From CAUZIR01 sp034421295 (GTDB lineage Bacteria; Chloroflexota; Dehalococcoidia; Lucifugimonadales; UBA2962): 64,000 nucleotides of DNA. Below, in pieces: positions 49,160-56,912 of the stretch; position 1 is the first letter of the stretch; every line of letters starts with the position of its first letter. The stretch spans positions 45,347 through 109,346 of the forward strand of contig DAOUKM010000015.1 of the NCBI GenBank assembly GCA_034421295.1. Reading direction: 5' to 3'. The notes under the pieces were generated by a model. That model saw only the letters and a list, made by a program, of their open reading frames with translations. It had not been told where the DNA came from and searched no databases. Made by a program: the position numbers and the translations under genes.

Positions 49160-50116
49160 TCAGGACCGCTGAGGATTCCGCACACGCCTGACCCATCGCC
49201 TCAGCCCTCTTGTCCAGCGGCCGCGGGGCCTTATGCCGGCCGCTACGGCGTCGGCGACACCGGGAGAGCCAAAGATCATCGGCCTGTACCACTTGTGAAG
49301 GTCCGCACCGCTCGGGGGATCGTCCTCCCAGCCGGGGACGAACGTGCTTAATGGACACCAGGATCGTCCCGCTCCCGCCTTCTCGCCGACCAGCACCCTG
49401 CCGCCCGCCTCGGCGACGATCACGGACGCTGCTGCCACGTCCCAGAGTGAGAGCGAGCCGGTCAGTGCGCTGTACTGGAAGGTCCCTGATGCCACCATCG
49501 CCAGTTCGTAGGCGATTGAGCCCGTCTGCCGCGCCTCACCCACCCTGCTTCTCATCGATTCGTCGAATCTGAAGCGATGGCTGAACCCTCCGGGCAGGCC
49601 GACGAGACGTCGAGAATCCGGCTCAGCCGCGCAGAGAGCATTAAGGGGCGTGCCGTCGCATGCCGCGCCCCCGCCCGTCCTTGCGTGAATTACCCGGCCC
49701 CCGACCCCCGGCCAGGGAATGAAGATCGCTCCGGCGACGGGCGCGCCCCTTAGCAAGACCCCCACCGAGGAGGCGAACATGGGCAGCCCCTGCGAGAAGT
49801 TTCTCGTACCATCCAGGGGATCGAGCACCCACACGAAGTCCGGCAGGGGCTCGACCGATGCGGCTTCGTCCTCCTCCCCTACGATCGCGTGATCCGGGAA
49901 GGTGGCCTTGATGCGGCCCGTAAGGAGAGCCTGGCTCTGCCGATCGGCTTCGGTTACCGGGTCCGACTGGCTCTCTCCCTTGTACTCGACGTCCAGGGGT
50001 CGGCCGAAGTAGTCCATGACCAGATGCCCGGCCTCACGCGCCGCGTCCGCCGCGACCCGCTCGAGTTTGGTGAGGATATCTTCTGCCAGGGCCGGGCTGT
50101 CGTCGCTGCGTGTCAT
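49160..50116 (-). CDS. Inositol monophosphatase family protein
   Basis: A 318-residue metal-dependent phosphatase. Motifs are SDPVTEADRQSQ, GEEDE (metal-binding Glu), WVLDPLDGTRNFSQG and LWDVAAASVIVAEAGG with the last metal Asp. Substrates in this family include inositol phosphate, 3'-phosphoadenosine 5'-phosphate, histidinol phosphate and fructose bisphosphate. The Arg-rich C-terminal tail is unusual. ATG 50116 is preferred; an upstream TTG (50167) would add 17 unconserved residues. Confidence 0.9.
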   Translation of the reverse strand: MTRSDDSPALAEDILTKLERVAADAAREAGHLVMDYFGRPLDVEYKGESQSDPVTEADRQSQALLTGRIKATFPDHAIVGEEDEAASVEPLPDFVWVLDPLDGTRNFSQGLPMFASSVGVLLRGAPVAGAIFIPWPGVGGRVIHARTGGGAACDGTPLNALCAAEPDSRRLVGLPGGFSHRFRFDESMRSRVGEARQTGSIAYELAMVASGTFQYSALTGSLSLWDVAAASVIVAEAGGRVLVGEKAGAGRSWCPLSTFVPGWEDDPPSGADLHKWYRPMIFGSPGVADAVAAGIRPRGRWTRGLRRWVRRVRNPQRS

Positions 50117-50193
50117 GGAGAGTAGGAGAACCGCGCAAGTGTAAGTAGCTGTCCGGTGGGAGGTCAACGAGTCTATCCGACGGCGTATTCGGT

Positions 50194-50199
50194 TAAAAT
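50194..50199 (+). promoter_or_regulatory. -10 hexamer of sppA, leaderless type
   Basis: TAAAAT ends 6 nt before the ATG at 50206. Confidence 0.5.
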
Positions 50200-50205
50200 C
50201 GGCCG

Positions 50206-50991
50206 ATGCGCCTGATACCTCGACGAGACAAGATCGCGGTCGTCGAACTGTTCGGCACCATAGGTGGTGGAGTCAGGTCGGCTCCCTATGAGAGGGTCTT
50301 TGACCAGGTACGGATGGCAAGGTCCGTAAGGGCGATGGTGCTCGACATCGACTCGCCCGGGGGCTCAGTGCCGGCGTCGGAGTACATCTATCGCTGCGTG
50401 GCCAAGGTTGCCGAGCAAAAGCCGGTGGTTGCAGCCATACGTGGAGTGGGTGCGTCCGGTGCCTACATGGTCGCCTGCGGCGCTCAGCGGATCGTCGCGA
50501 CTCCGGGTGCGCTTGTGGGATCGATCGGAGTCATCTCGGTCCGGCCCATGCTGCGCGCGGCACTTGAAAAGATCGGTGTCGACGTGAGCGTTACAAAGAG
50601 CGGCGAGCTCAAGGACATGGGCGCCGTCTGGAGGCCCTTCACGCCCGAAGAAGAGGCGAAGATGCAGCAGCTCACCGATGAGTCCTATGATCGATTCGTC
50701 GAGATAGTCGCCGATGCAAGGGGTCTCGACTGCTCTACGGCCAGGGAGCTTGCGACCGGCGAGGTATTCTGGGCGGCCAGGGCCCTTGAGGCGGGCCTGG
50801 TGGATGAGCTAGGCGATCTGGACCTTGCGGTTGACCGGGCCGCCAAACTGGCCGGCTGCACCAGGAGGGTGGTGCGAATGGGGCCTCGCCGCAGCCTGGG
50901 ACAGCGGCTGCTCCGGCCCCTGTCCGAAACGCTGGTCGAGTCGGTGACCAGCGAGCTGGAGCGACGGCTGTGGGCAGAGAGTCTGCGTTAG
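50206..50991 (+). CDS. sppA: Signal peptide peptidase, S49 family
   Basis: A 261-residue serine protease of the short SppA type. The nucleophile is Ser84 in GVGASGAYMVACGA and the general base Lys136 in SGELKDMG. DIDSPGGSVPASE and GSIGVI frame the active site. Most SppA proteins have an N-terminal TM helix; here the protein starts at RRDKIAVVELFG without one, so membrane association must come from partners or the C-terminal amphipathic helix. Degrades remnant signal peptides in known homologues. Confidence 0.9.
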   Translation: MRLIPRRDKIAVVELFGTIGGGVRSAPYERVFDQVRMARSVRAMVLDIDSPGGSVPASEYIYRCVAKVAEQKPVVAAIRGVGASGAYMVACGAQRIVATPGALVGSIGVISVRPMLRAALEKIGVDVSVTKSGELKDMGAVWRPFTPEEEAKMQQLTDESYDRFVEIVADARGLDCSTARELATGEVFWAARALEAGLVDELGDLDLAVDRAAKLAGCTRRVVRMGPRRSLGQRLLRPLSETLVESVTSELERRLWAESLR

Positions 50992-51007
50992 CGTCGCTCT
51001 CGACCCG

Positions 51008-51874
51008 CTAGACGGGCCTCTCCTTAACCTGTCTCCACAACGATTCCTTATCCTCGGCGCAAAGCGCTCGGAACTCGTCGCCACGCTCCTGCGCCAGCAT
51101 CTCCATCGCCCTGAACCTTGAGGCGAATCGTCGGTTGGCCTTGCGGAGCGCCGTTTCGGCATCGATCTGCAGCCACCTTGCGGCGTTCACCAGCGAAAAG
51201 AGCAGGTCTCCGAATTCGGCTTCCGCCTCCTCCGCCGTGGTGGCGGCGCCAAGTTCATCTATCTCCTCGCGGACCTTTTCGAGCACCCCGGCGACGTCTT
51301 CCCAGTCAAAGCCAGTTCTTCGCGCCTTGCCCTGTATGGCCTGGGCGCCGGCCAGGGATGGCGTCGCCCGGGGCACGCCGTCGATCGCCGATCGACGGCG
51401 GGAATGTGGCTTTTCGGCCCTCTTGATCTCGTCCCAGTTTGCCACCACCTGCGAGGCATCCAGGTCCTCGCGGTCGGCCTCGAATACATGTGGATGCCTG
51501 CGGACGAGCTTGGAGATGAGCGCCCCGAACACTTCGGGCTCGGAGAATCGTCCCTCCTCCTTGCCAAGCTGCATCTGATAGGCAGCGTGCAGCAGGACGT
51601 CCCCCACCTCCTCCATTATTGCCTCGTCGTCATCCTCATCCAGCGCCTCGACAAGTTCATACGCCTCCTCCAGGAACTGGTCGCGCAGGGATTCTCTGGT
51701 CTGATCGCGGTCCCAGGGGCAGCCATCGGGGGCGCGAAGCCGATCCAGCACGTTCATCAGGCCCTGGAAACTCTCGTCGAATTCGCTGGCTCCGGCTGCC
51801 TGCTCGCGGCCGTCCATCTGGCTGCGGACCCCTTGGGCATCACCTTCCGGCTCCGAAAATCCCTGTGCTAACAT
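51008..51874 (-). CDS. mazG: Nucleoside triphosphate pyrophosphohydrolase MazG
   Basis: A 288-residue MazG with two NTP-PPase units. The first shows CPWDRDQTRESLRDQFLEEAYELVEALDEDDDEAIMEEVGDVLLH, which has the EExxE and ExxD metal-binding pattern. The second, near 205-260, repeats EEIDELG and EAEFGDLLFSLVN. It hydrolyses non-canonical or excess NTPs to NMP and pyrophosphate. ATG 51874 overlaps the -10 box of the divergent membrane-protein gene; ATG 51817 is an alternative that drops an unconserved segment. Confidence 0.94.
   Translation of the reverse strand: MLAQGFSEPEGDAQGVRSQMDGREQAAGASEFDESFQGLMNVLDRLRAPDGCPWDRDQTRESLRDQFLEEAYELVEALDEDDDEAIMEEVGDVLLHAAYQMQLGKEEGRFSEPEVFGALISKLVRRHPHVFEADREDLDASQVVANWDEIKRAEKPHSRRRSAIDGVPRATPSLAGAQAIQGKARRTGFDWEDVAGVLEKVREEIDELGAATTAEEAEAEFGDLLFSLVNAARWLQIDAETALRKANRRFASRFRAMEMLAQERGDEFRALCAEDKESLWRQVKERPV
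51869..51874 (+). promoter_or_regulatory. -10 hexamer of the DUF1461 gene, leaderless type
   Basis: TAACAT ends 6 nt before the GTG at 51881. It overlaps the mazG start codon on the other strand. Confidence 0.5.
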
Positions 51875-51880
51875 CGAGCC

Positions 51881-52603
51881 GTGCGACCCTTGAGGCTTGC
51901 GTTGACCGCGCTCTTCATCGTCTGTATACCGGTGTTTCTCGTCACGTCCAACGTCCGCTGGGTGATAAACGCACCGTTCCTATACAGCTACGGTTTCGAT
52001 AAGTACGGCGTGGCCGAAAGAACCGGCATTGAACGCGACGAGCTGATCAGGGCCGGCGCGGCCTTCCGCGAATACTTCAACAACGACGCCGATGTACTCG
52101 AGGTCAGAGTAGTCCAGCATGGAGTGCTCAGAAGCATATACAACGACCGAGAGATTGCCCACATGATCGACGTCAAGGGCCTGGTCCGGGGCGTGTGGAT
52201 GGTCCACGTCGCCACCGGGGGCTACATTGGCTTTTTCCTGCTCGCCGGAGCATTTGTGTATCGGCGGCGGTGGCTCGGCATCGCAGGCGACCTTCTGGGC
52301 GCGGGCGGGCTGCTAACGCTCGGCCTGGTGGCGGTCGTTGGACTGGCGTCCCTGGTGGGTTTCGATCGGTTGTTTCTGGCCTTCCACCTGGTGTCATTCT
52401 CTAACGACCTGTGGCAATTGGACCCCAACCGCGACGTGCTGTTGATGATGTTCCCGCAGGGCTTTTTCTTCGACGCGACGATGTGGATAGTAGGGTCGAC
52501 CGTCGTGGAGGCGCTACTGCTTTCGATGTACCTTATCGCCCGCCGAGTTCACGGGTTGTGGTCTGCGGGAGATTCGGCTAAAGGCGCCGCGGCTCCTCGA
52601 TGA
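51881..52603 (+). CDS. DUF1461 / TIGR01906 family integral membrane protein
   Basis: A 240-residue membrane protein. TM helices are at about 5-23, 107-126, 135-160 and 205-222. An extracytoplasmic segment follows the first helix (FNNDADVLEVRV, VLRSIYNDREIAHMIDVKGLV). The family signature NDLWQLDPNRDVLLMMFPQGFFFDAT is clear. Function is unknown. The start is GTG with a hexamer 6 nt away, so the mRNA is probably leaderless. Confidence 0.9.
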   Translation: MRPLRLALTALFIVCIPVFLVTSNVRWVINAPFLYSYGFDKYGVAERTGIERDELIRAGAAFREYFNNDADVLEVRVVQHGVLRSIYNDREIAHMIDVKGLVRGVWMVHVATGGYIGFFLLAGAFVYRRRWLGIAGDLLGAGGLLTLGLVAVVGLASLVGFDRLFLAFHLVSFSNDLWQLDPNRDVLLMMFPQGFFFDATMWIVGSTVVEALLLSMYLIARRVHGLWSAGDSAKGAAAPR

Positions 52604-52668
52604 GGGCGGTCATCGCAGTTGCCGGGAGCGGCGCGGACCTGGCGGCGGGCCCGCGGTCCCCGGCCACG

Positions 52669-52890
52669 CTATCCGCCGGTGCGGCAGCCCCCGCCGCAGC
52701 AGCCACCCCCGCCCTCCGGGCCTCGGTGAGCCTGGCCGTTGGAGGCAGCGACCAGCGAAGGTAGCGAAAGACGCCGGTCGCCGAGGTCGCCACAGGTCGG
52801 GCACGGTGCCCGGGCACTCAGGCTGGATACAGACCTTCGAAGCTGAAAGGCAAGTCCGCACCCGGTGCAGGTGTACTCGTAGATCGGCAT
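52669..52890 (-). CDS. FmdB-family zinc ribbon protein
   Basis: A 73-residue protein with the FmdB start MPIYEYTCTGCG and CPTCG, a CxxC-CxxC zinc ribbon. The Gly/Cys-rich tail (GGGGCCGGGC) is common in this family. Known members include the putative regulator FmdB, but most are uncharacterised. It lies 9 nt downstream of the lipoprotein gene on the same strand and is probably cotranscribed. Confidence 0.88.
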   Translation of the reverse strand: MPIYEYTCTGCGLAFQLRRSVSSLSARAPCPTCGDLGDRRLSLPSLVAASNGQAHRGPEGGGGCCGGGCRTGG

Positions 52891-52899
52891 TCCCGAGGG

Positions 52900-53322
52900 C
52901 TAGGGGCCAGCCGGCCCGCCGATGAGGAAGGTGACGCTGAAGCTTACCGGCGACCCCAGTCGATCACCGTCGTCGCCGGTGTACTCGAACTGCACAGTCG
53001 TCTCGCCGTCCGCCATGACGCGATATCGAAAGAGCTCGACTCCCGGTGCCTCACCGGCATCGGAACGTGCCACGAACCTCGGCTCCTCCTCCGCCCTGAG
53101 CATCCTGCTTTCCAGATGCGTGGCGACCCAGCCCTGATCGGCGCCGGGGAAGGACGGTAGAGCGATGGTTACGAAGTCGCCGCGCGCGGCCTGCACCCGC
53201 GCTCCATTGTCGGACCGCTCAAGGTCAATCGTGGCCGGAGTGCAGGCGGCCGCAGAAATCAGGATCACCAGCGCGAAGGCGGCGACGCCAAAAGGCCCGG
53301 ATATCTTGAACGCACTTTCCAT
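52900..53322 (-). CDS. Chagasin-like (I42) protease-inhibitor lipoprotein
   Basis: A 140-residue protein with a type II signal peptide: hydrophobic FGVAAFALVILISAAAC, lipid-anchored Cys27. The mature part is an Ig-like beta-sandwich. The segment FPGADQGWVA corresponds to the first inhibitor loop of chagasin (NPTTGYxW in classic members), ELFRYRV and TVQFEY to the later conserved strands. The loop consensus is only partly kept, so cysteine-protease inhibition is a hypothesis. Confidence 0.65.
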   Translation of the reverse strand: MESAFKISGPFGVAAFALVILISAAACTPATIDLERSDNGARVQAARGDFVTIALPSFPGADQGWVATHLESRMLRAEEEPRFVARSDAGEAPGVELFRYRVMADGETTVQFEYTGDDGDRLGSPVSFSVTFLIGGPAGP

Positions 53323-53392
53323 GTAACCGGCGGTCGATCCTCTCGATCCCAGCCATTCGCGCAGGCGACGGCGAGGCGCCTCCCCGCCACCG

Positions 53393-53398
53393 ATTCTA
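53393..53398 (-). promoter_or_regulatory. -10 hexamer of the chagasin-like/fmdB operon
   Basis: TAGAAT on the minus strand, about 70 nt upstream of the ATG at 53322. Confidence 0.35.
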
Positions 53399-53436
53399 TC
53401 ATCGTCCCCCTCACTGTCGGGCTGGCCGCACGCCCA

Positions 53437-53442
53437 TATAAT
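53437..53442 (+). promoter_or_regulatory. -10 hexamer of trpB
   Basis: TATAAT; CTGTCG lies 17 nt upstream as a weak -35. The leader to ATG 53469 is about 20 nt and lacks a clear ribosome binding site. Confidence 0.45.
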
Positions 53443-53468
53443 GGCTGCTGACCCCTTCCGCTACAGAG

Positions 53469-54677
53469 ATGCAAACACCCCACTCACAGCCCGACCAGCG
53501 AGGACGCTTTGGACCTTTCGGCGGCCAGTACGTGCCTGAAACGCTCATGCATGCCCTGGACCAGCTCACGCGTGAGTATGAGGCTGCGATCGGCGACCGC
53601 GGATTCGCTCGTCAGCTGGAGGATCTGGGTCGCAGCTATACGGGTCGCCCGACGCCCCTCTACTTTGCGGAGAATCTGACCCGCAGCCTGGGCGGCGCCC
53701 GGATCTACATCAAGCGCGAGGATCTGGCCCATACAGGAGCGCACAAGATCAACAACGCCCTGGGACAGGCTATTCTGGCGAGGCGCATGGGAAAGGAGAG
53801 GATCATAGCCGAGACCGGGGCAGGCCAGCACGGGGTGGCGACGGCGACCGCATGCGCGATGATGGACGTCGAGTGCATCGTCTACATGGGAGAGGAGGAC
53901 ATCGCCCGCCAGCGGCTCAACGTATTTCGGATGGAACTGCTTGGAGCCGAGGTCAGGCCCGTCTCCTCCGGCAGCCGCACCCTCAAGGACGCCATCAACG
54001 AGTGCATCCGGGACTGGGTTACCAACGTTGAGACCACCCATTACCTGATAGGCAGCGCTGTGGGTCCCCATCCCTACCCGGCGATCGTGCGCGACCTGCA
54101 GTCCGTTATCGGCGCCGAGGCGAGAGACCAGATCATCGAGGCTGAAGGTCGTCTGCCCGACCACGTCCTGGCATGCGTCGGCGGCGGAAGCAATGCCATC
54201 GGCCTTTTCCACCCGTTCATCGCTGACGAACAGGTAGAGCTGATTGGCGTGGAAGCAGGGGGCACAGGAACCGCCTCCGGGGAGAATGCAGCCACGCTTG
54301 TATCCGGAGAAATCGGCGTGCTGCATGGCAGCATGTCTTATCTGCTTCAGGATGAGGACGGCCAGGTCGTGGAGACCCACAGCATCTCGGCGGGCCTCGA
54401 TTACCCTGGCGTCGGTCCCGAGCACAGCTACCTGAAGGACAGCGGACGGGCCCGCTACGTGAGCGTGAGGGACGAAGAGGCGATAGAGGGCTTTCGGCTC
54501 CTGTGCCGGGCGGAGGGCATCATCCCCGCCCTCGAGCCCGCCCACGCGATCGCATACCTGTCGAGCTGGGTGCCGGACGTTCCGGAAGAATCGATAGTCC
54601 TGGTCGGCTTGAGCGGTCGCGGTGACAAGGACATCGAGACGGTCTCGGGATGGCTGTCAGAGGGCCGAGGCCCCTAG
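53469..54677 (+). CDS. trpB: Tryptophan synthase beta chain
   Basis: A 402-residue TrpB1-type enzyme that joins indole and serine. Lys93 in AHTGAHKINNALG binds PLP, Glu in AETGAGQHG is the catalytic acid, and the phosphate loop is VGGGSNAIG. The RFGPFGGQYVPETLM start is typical. It is not followed by trpA, which usually overlaps trpB; the alpha subunit must lie elsewhere. The next gene, 87 nt on, belongs to a different functional set with its own promoter. Confidence 0.96.
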   Translation: MQTPHSQPDQRGRFGPFGGQYVPETLMHALDQLTREYEAAIGDRGFARQLEDLGRSYTGRPTPLYFAENLTRSLGGARIYIKREDLAHTGAHKINNALGQAILARRMGKERIIAETGAGQHGVATATACAMMDVECIVYMGEEDIARQRLNVFRMELLGAEVRPVSSGSRTLKDAINECIRDWVTNVETTHYLIGSAVGPHPYPAIVRDLQSVIGAEARDQIIEAEGRLPDHVLACVGGGSNAIGLFHPFIADEQVELIGVEAGGTGTASGENAATLVSGEIGVLHGSMSYLLQDEDGQVVETHSISAGLDYPGVGPEHSYLKDSGRARYVSVRDEEAIEGFRLLCRAEGIIPALEPAHAIAYLSSWVPDVPEESIVLVGLSGRGDKDIETVSGWLSEGRGP

Positions 54678-54749
54678 CCCGAGGCCCGTTTGCACGCCTT
54701 GACGGTGCGGCGTGTGGCGATTGGTGCAGACCGCCCTGTCACATCGCCT

Positions 54750-54758
54750 TGCTACAAT
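54750..54758 (+). promoter_or_regulatory. Extended -10 promoter of the envelope redox cluster, leaderless type
   Basis: TGC-TACAAT: an extended -10 element whose hexamer (54753-54758) ends 6 nt before GTG 54765. No -35 is needed with an extended -10, and none is seen. Confidence 0.55.
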
Positions 54759-54764
54759 TTGATT

Positions 54765-55175
54765 GTGATTAGGATCGGTGTGGGTCTCCCGACAGGGGTA
54801 TTGGCGCCCATCGCCGCGGGCCTGCTGTTCGCGGCGGCGGTCATGGTGCCGGCATATGGACCGCTGATAGACCACCACTACGCAGAGCGTCTGCCATTTC
54901 ACAGTCACATTGCTCGCGACGGTCCCCACTCCCATAGCTACCTGGAATTACACGCTCATCCGATGCCCGCGCCCGCCGAGCCCGACATGGCTACAGCCAT
55001 ACCGGGCGAGGACGGATTGCCGTCATCTCCTTCGGGTGTGGGAGACGACCGCGGCCTGCTGATTCGATCGGCCATAGAGCCGCCCGTAAGCCTTGATCAG
55101 CCGTTGGCCCGACTGAGTAGACTTGAGCAGTTCGGCCCATCGCCACCGGTCAGGCCGCCTCGCATTTCGGTCTGA
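54765..55175 (+). CDS. His-rich single-pass membrane protein of unknown function
   Basis: About 136 residues from GTG 54765. One N-terminal TM helix or uncleaved signal (about 10-30, GVLAPIAAGLLFAAAVMVPAYG) is followed by a segment with nine His in about 40 residues, including DHHYAE, FHSHIA, HSHSY and HAHPM, and a Pro-rich tail. The His cluster suggests Cu or Zn binding outside the cytoplasm. An upstream ATG (54690) would lie before the promoter. It is the first gene of the five-gene cluster. Confidence 0.65.
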   Translation: MIRIGVGLPTGVLAPIAAGLLFAAAVMVPAYGPLIDHHYAERLPFHSHIARDGPHSHSYLELHAHPMPAPAEPDMATAIPGEDGLPSSPSGVGDDRGLLIRSAIEPPVSLDQPLARLSRLEQFGPSPPVRPPRISV

Positions 55176-55257
55176 TTCCGTCGCGTCGTCCCTCGACGCC
55201 CTACCGAGATTTCCGTCCCCGAATGGCGGATGGCTGGAGGCTTGCCCCATTTACTGC

Positions 55258-55803
55258 GTGCAGCGACATTTCACCGTGCTCGTCGTCATGACGTCCGTGC
55301 TGATGACGGCCGTGCTGTGGCCGCAGTCCGTCGAGGCTCACGGTGGCGTGACAGAGTTTCGGAAGGAGCGGGCCGGTCCATACGAGATCGCCTTCGGTAC
55401 CAGTCCACGTTCTCCCTCGCCCGGGGCCGTACACGTGTCACTGCGGGTCGTCGATCTGGCGAAGGGGTCGGCTGTTCCTCAAGCCACGGTGACACTGTCA
55501 GGCCGGGTCCTTGGCGAGCAGGGTTCAGAGATCGAATCGTTCGAGGGTGTGGTCGCCGACCTCTACGAAGAGGACCCCGTCTTTTGGGACATAGACCTCA
55601 CGGTCGAGCAGGTTGGCGACTGGGTATTCACGGTTGCCGTAGAAGGGGATCTGGGCAGCGGGATGGCCGACTTTGACGTCACAGTACGAAAATCCAACCC
55701 CGTTACCGGCATCATAACCGTCGTCGTGCTGGTGGCGTTCCTATCAGTGGTCGCCCTGGCGATGCGCACCTACCTGAGCGCAAGAAAGGTTAAGCGTAAT
55801 TGA
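55258..55803 (+). CDS. YtkA/FixH-like membrane-anchored protein
   Basis: About 181 residues from GTG 55258. A signal peptide (FTVLVVMTSVLMTAVLWPQSVEA) would leave a mature N-terminus HGG, a possible metal-binding amino-terminal His. The outer domain has the Ig-like YtkA pattern: GPYEIAFGTSPRSPSPGAVHVSLRVVDL and QATVTLSGR. A C-terminal TM helix (TGIITVVVLVAFLSVVALAM) anchors it. Related domains occur next to cytochrome oxidase and copper genes. The stop overlaps the next gene's TTG start (TTGA). Confidence 0.75.
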   Translation: MQRHFTVLVVMTSVLMTAVLWPQSVEAHGGVTEFRKERAGPYEIAFGTSPRSPSPGAVHVSLRVVDLAKGSAVPQATVTLSGRVLGEQGSEIESFEGVVADLYEEDPVFWDIDLTVEQVGDWVFTVAVEGDLGSGMADFDVTVRKSNPVTGIITVVVLVAFLSVVALAMRTYLSARKVKRN

Positions 55804-56417
55804 TCAGTAGACTTACTGCGCTTTCAGTCCTGGCAGCCGGGCTTTCGGCGGCCCTTGTAATGTCCTGCGGCTCGCCGCCGCCTTCCTCGATTCCCACCGC
55901 CACTCCATTTGTCATTGACCTTGGCCCGTCGGCAACTCCAGTCGCGACGCCCACCTCCGACGCCGTGCCTGGGGGTCCTCTGGCACCTGAATTCACGCTG
56001 ACGTCGGCGGCGGGGGTTTCGGTCTCGCTGGCGGACCTCCTGAGGGGCAGGGATGCTGCGGTAGTGGTCTTTTACCGGGGCTTTTTCTGAGGCATCTGCC
56101 GTAGCCAGCTCGGCGAGCTGCAGAACAGTCTGGGCCAGTTCGAAGAACTCAATGTCTCGCTGGCAGCCATAAGCGTCGATGATGTCAGGGGCGCAAGCAG
56201 CATGGCTGCCCTTGTGCGGGCCGACTATCCACTGCTGGCCGATCCGACGAAGGAGACCTCCATCTCTTACGGGGTGTTTGACCTGCTGGGTGACGGCGTG
56301 GCCGCCCCCGCGGTGTTCGTCATCAATCCAGATCGCTCAATCCGCTGGGCATACGTCGGCAGCGACATAGATGACAGGCCGGCGACCGCGGACATACTTG
56401 CCCGTATCCGCAACTAG
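55800..56417 (+). CDS. Peroxiredoxin-like selenoprotein lipoprotein (UGA read as selenocysteine)
   Basis: A 205-residue thioredoxin-fold lipoprotein if UGA at 56088-56090 is read as selenocysteine (residue 97). The N-terminus is a lipoprotein signal (LSAALVMSC, anchored Cys23) with a Ser/Pro/Thr linker. The AhpC/redoxin domain begins near LAPEFTLTSAAG. Relatives have VVFYRGFWCPxCRxQL; here the text is VVFYRGFF-U-GICRSQL, so Sec97 replaces the first Cys of CxxC and Cys100 is the second. The frame continues without a break to the conserved DPTKETSISYGV and FVINPDRSIRWAYVG. A bSECIS-like hairpin lies 15 nt after the UGA. Probable thiol-disulfide or peroxide reductase outside the membrane. Standard gene callers would split it in two. 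Confidence 0.85.
56106..56120 (+). promoter_or_regulatory. bSECIS-like hairpin downstream of the in-frame UGA
   Basis: CAGCTC-GGC-GAGCTG: a perfect 6-bp stem with a 3-nt loop that has G in the first two positions. The loop starts 21 nt after the UGA. Known bacterial SECIS elements have a G in the first two loop positions and 16-37 nt between UGA and loop, so all criteria are met. Confidence 0.7.
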
Positions 56418-56449
56418 GGAAAGCGGGCGCTTGCAACCGAGGTAACAGA

Positions 56450-56881
56450 ATGAAGCTGAGTTCCACCAGATTACTCATATTGGCTCTCGCCACCCTGGCG
56501 GTTCTTGCAGCCGCCTGCGGGAGCTCTCAACCCCAGGAGCTGACCTTCGACGTCGTCATCGCCAACGACTCCTGGAATCTGGAGGGGGAGATCATCAAGG
56601 TCAAGCAGGGTGACCACATCACCTTCAACGTCGAGTCCGACGTCAGGGGAGGCTTTCATCTTCACGGGTACGATCTGTACAACGAGGTAGCTCCGGGCCA
56701 ACCAACCTCGTTCGACTTCATCGCCGATGCCACCGGAAATTTCGAGATCATGCTGCATAAGTTCACCCTCGCCAGCGATAGGGAAGATGGCATGGATCAC
56801 CAGGATGGTCACGGGGGCAGTGGAGGCGAGGATGAGGAGCTGGAGGTTCGATTGGGCTGGTTCCAGGTGTTCCCCAGATGA
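56450..56881 (+). CDS. Cupredoxin-like lipoprotein
   Basis: A 143-residue lipoprotein: signal ILALATLAVLAAAC with anchored Cys23. The mature part is a cupredoxin-like beta-barrel (VVIANDSWNLEGEIIKVKQGDHITFNVESDVRG, FHLHGYD, GNFEIMLHKF). The usual type-1 copper Cys and Met are missing; His residues of FHLHG and LH plus a His/Asp-rich insert (DGMDHQDGHGG) could bind copper in another way. It follows the selenoprotein gene by 32 nt and is probably in the same transcript. Confidence 0.82.
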   Translation: MKLSSTRLLILALATLAVLAAACGSSQPQELTFDVVIANDSWNLEGEIIKVKQGDHITFNVESDVRGGFHLHGYDLYNEVAPGQPTSFDFIADATGNFEIMLHKFTLASDREDGMDHQDGHGGSGGEDEELEVRLGWFQVFPR

Positions 56882-56912
56882 GAGATCGGCCTCTGTCGCC
56901 TAGCAGGGGGCC

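Noticed and set aside
55800..56417. Redoxin gene as a pseudogene split by a nonsense codon
   Set aside because: Only one stop, exactly at the redox-active Cys position, intact conserved sequence on both sides and a SECIS-like hairpin at the right distance make selenocysteine the better explanation.
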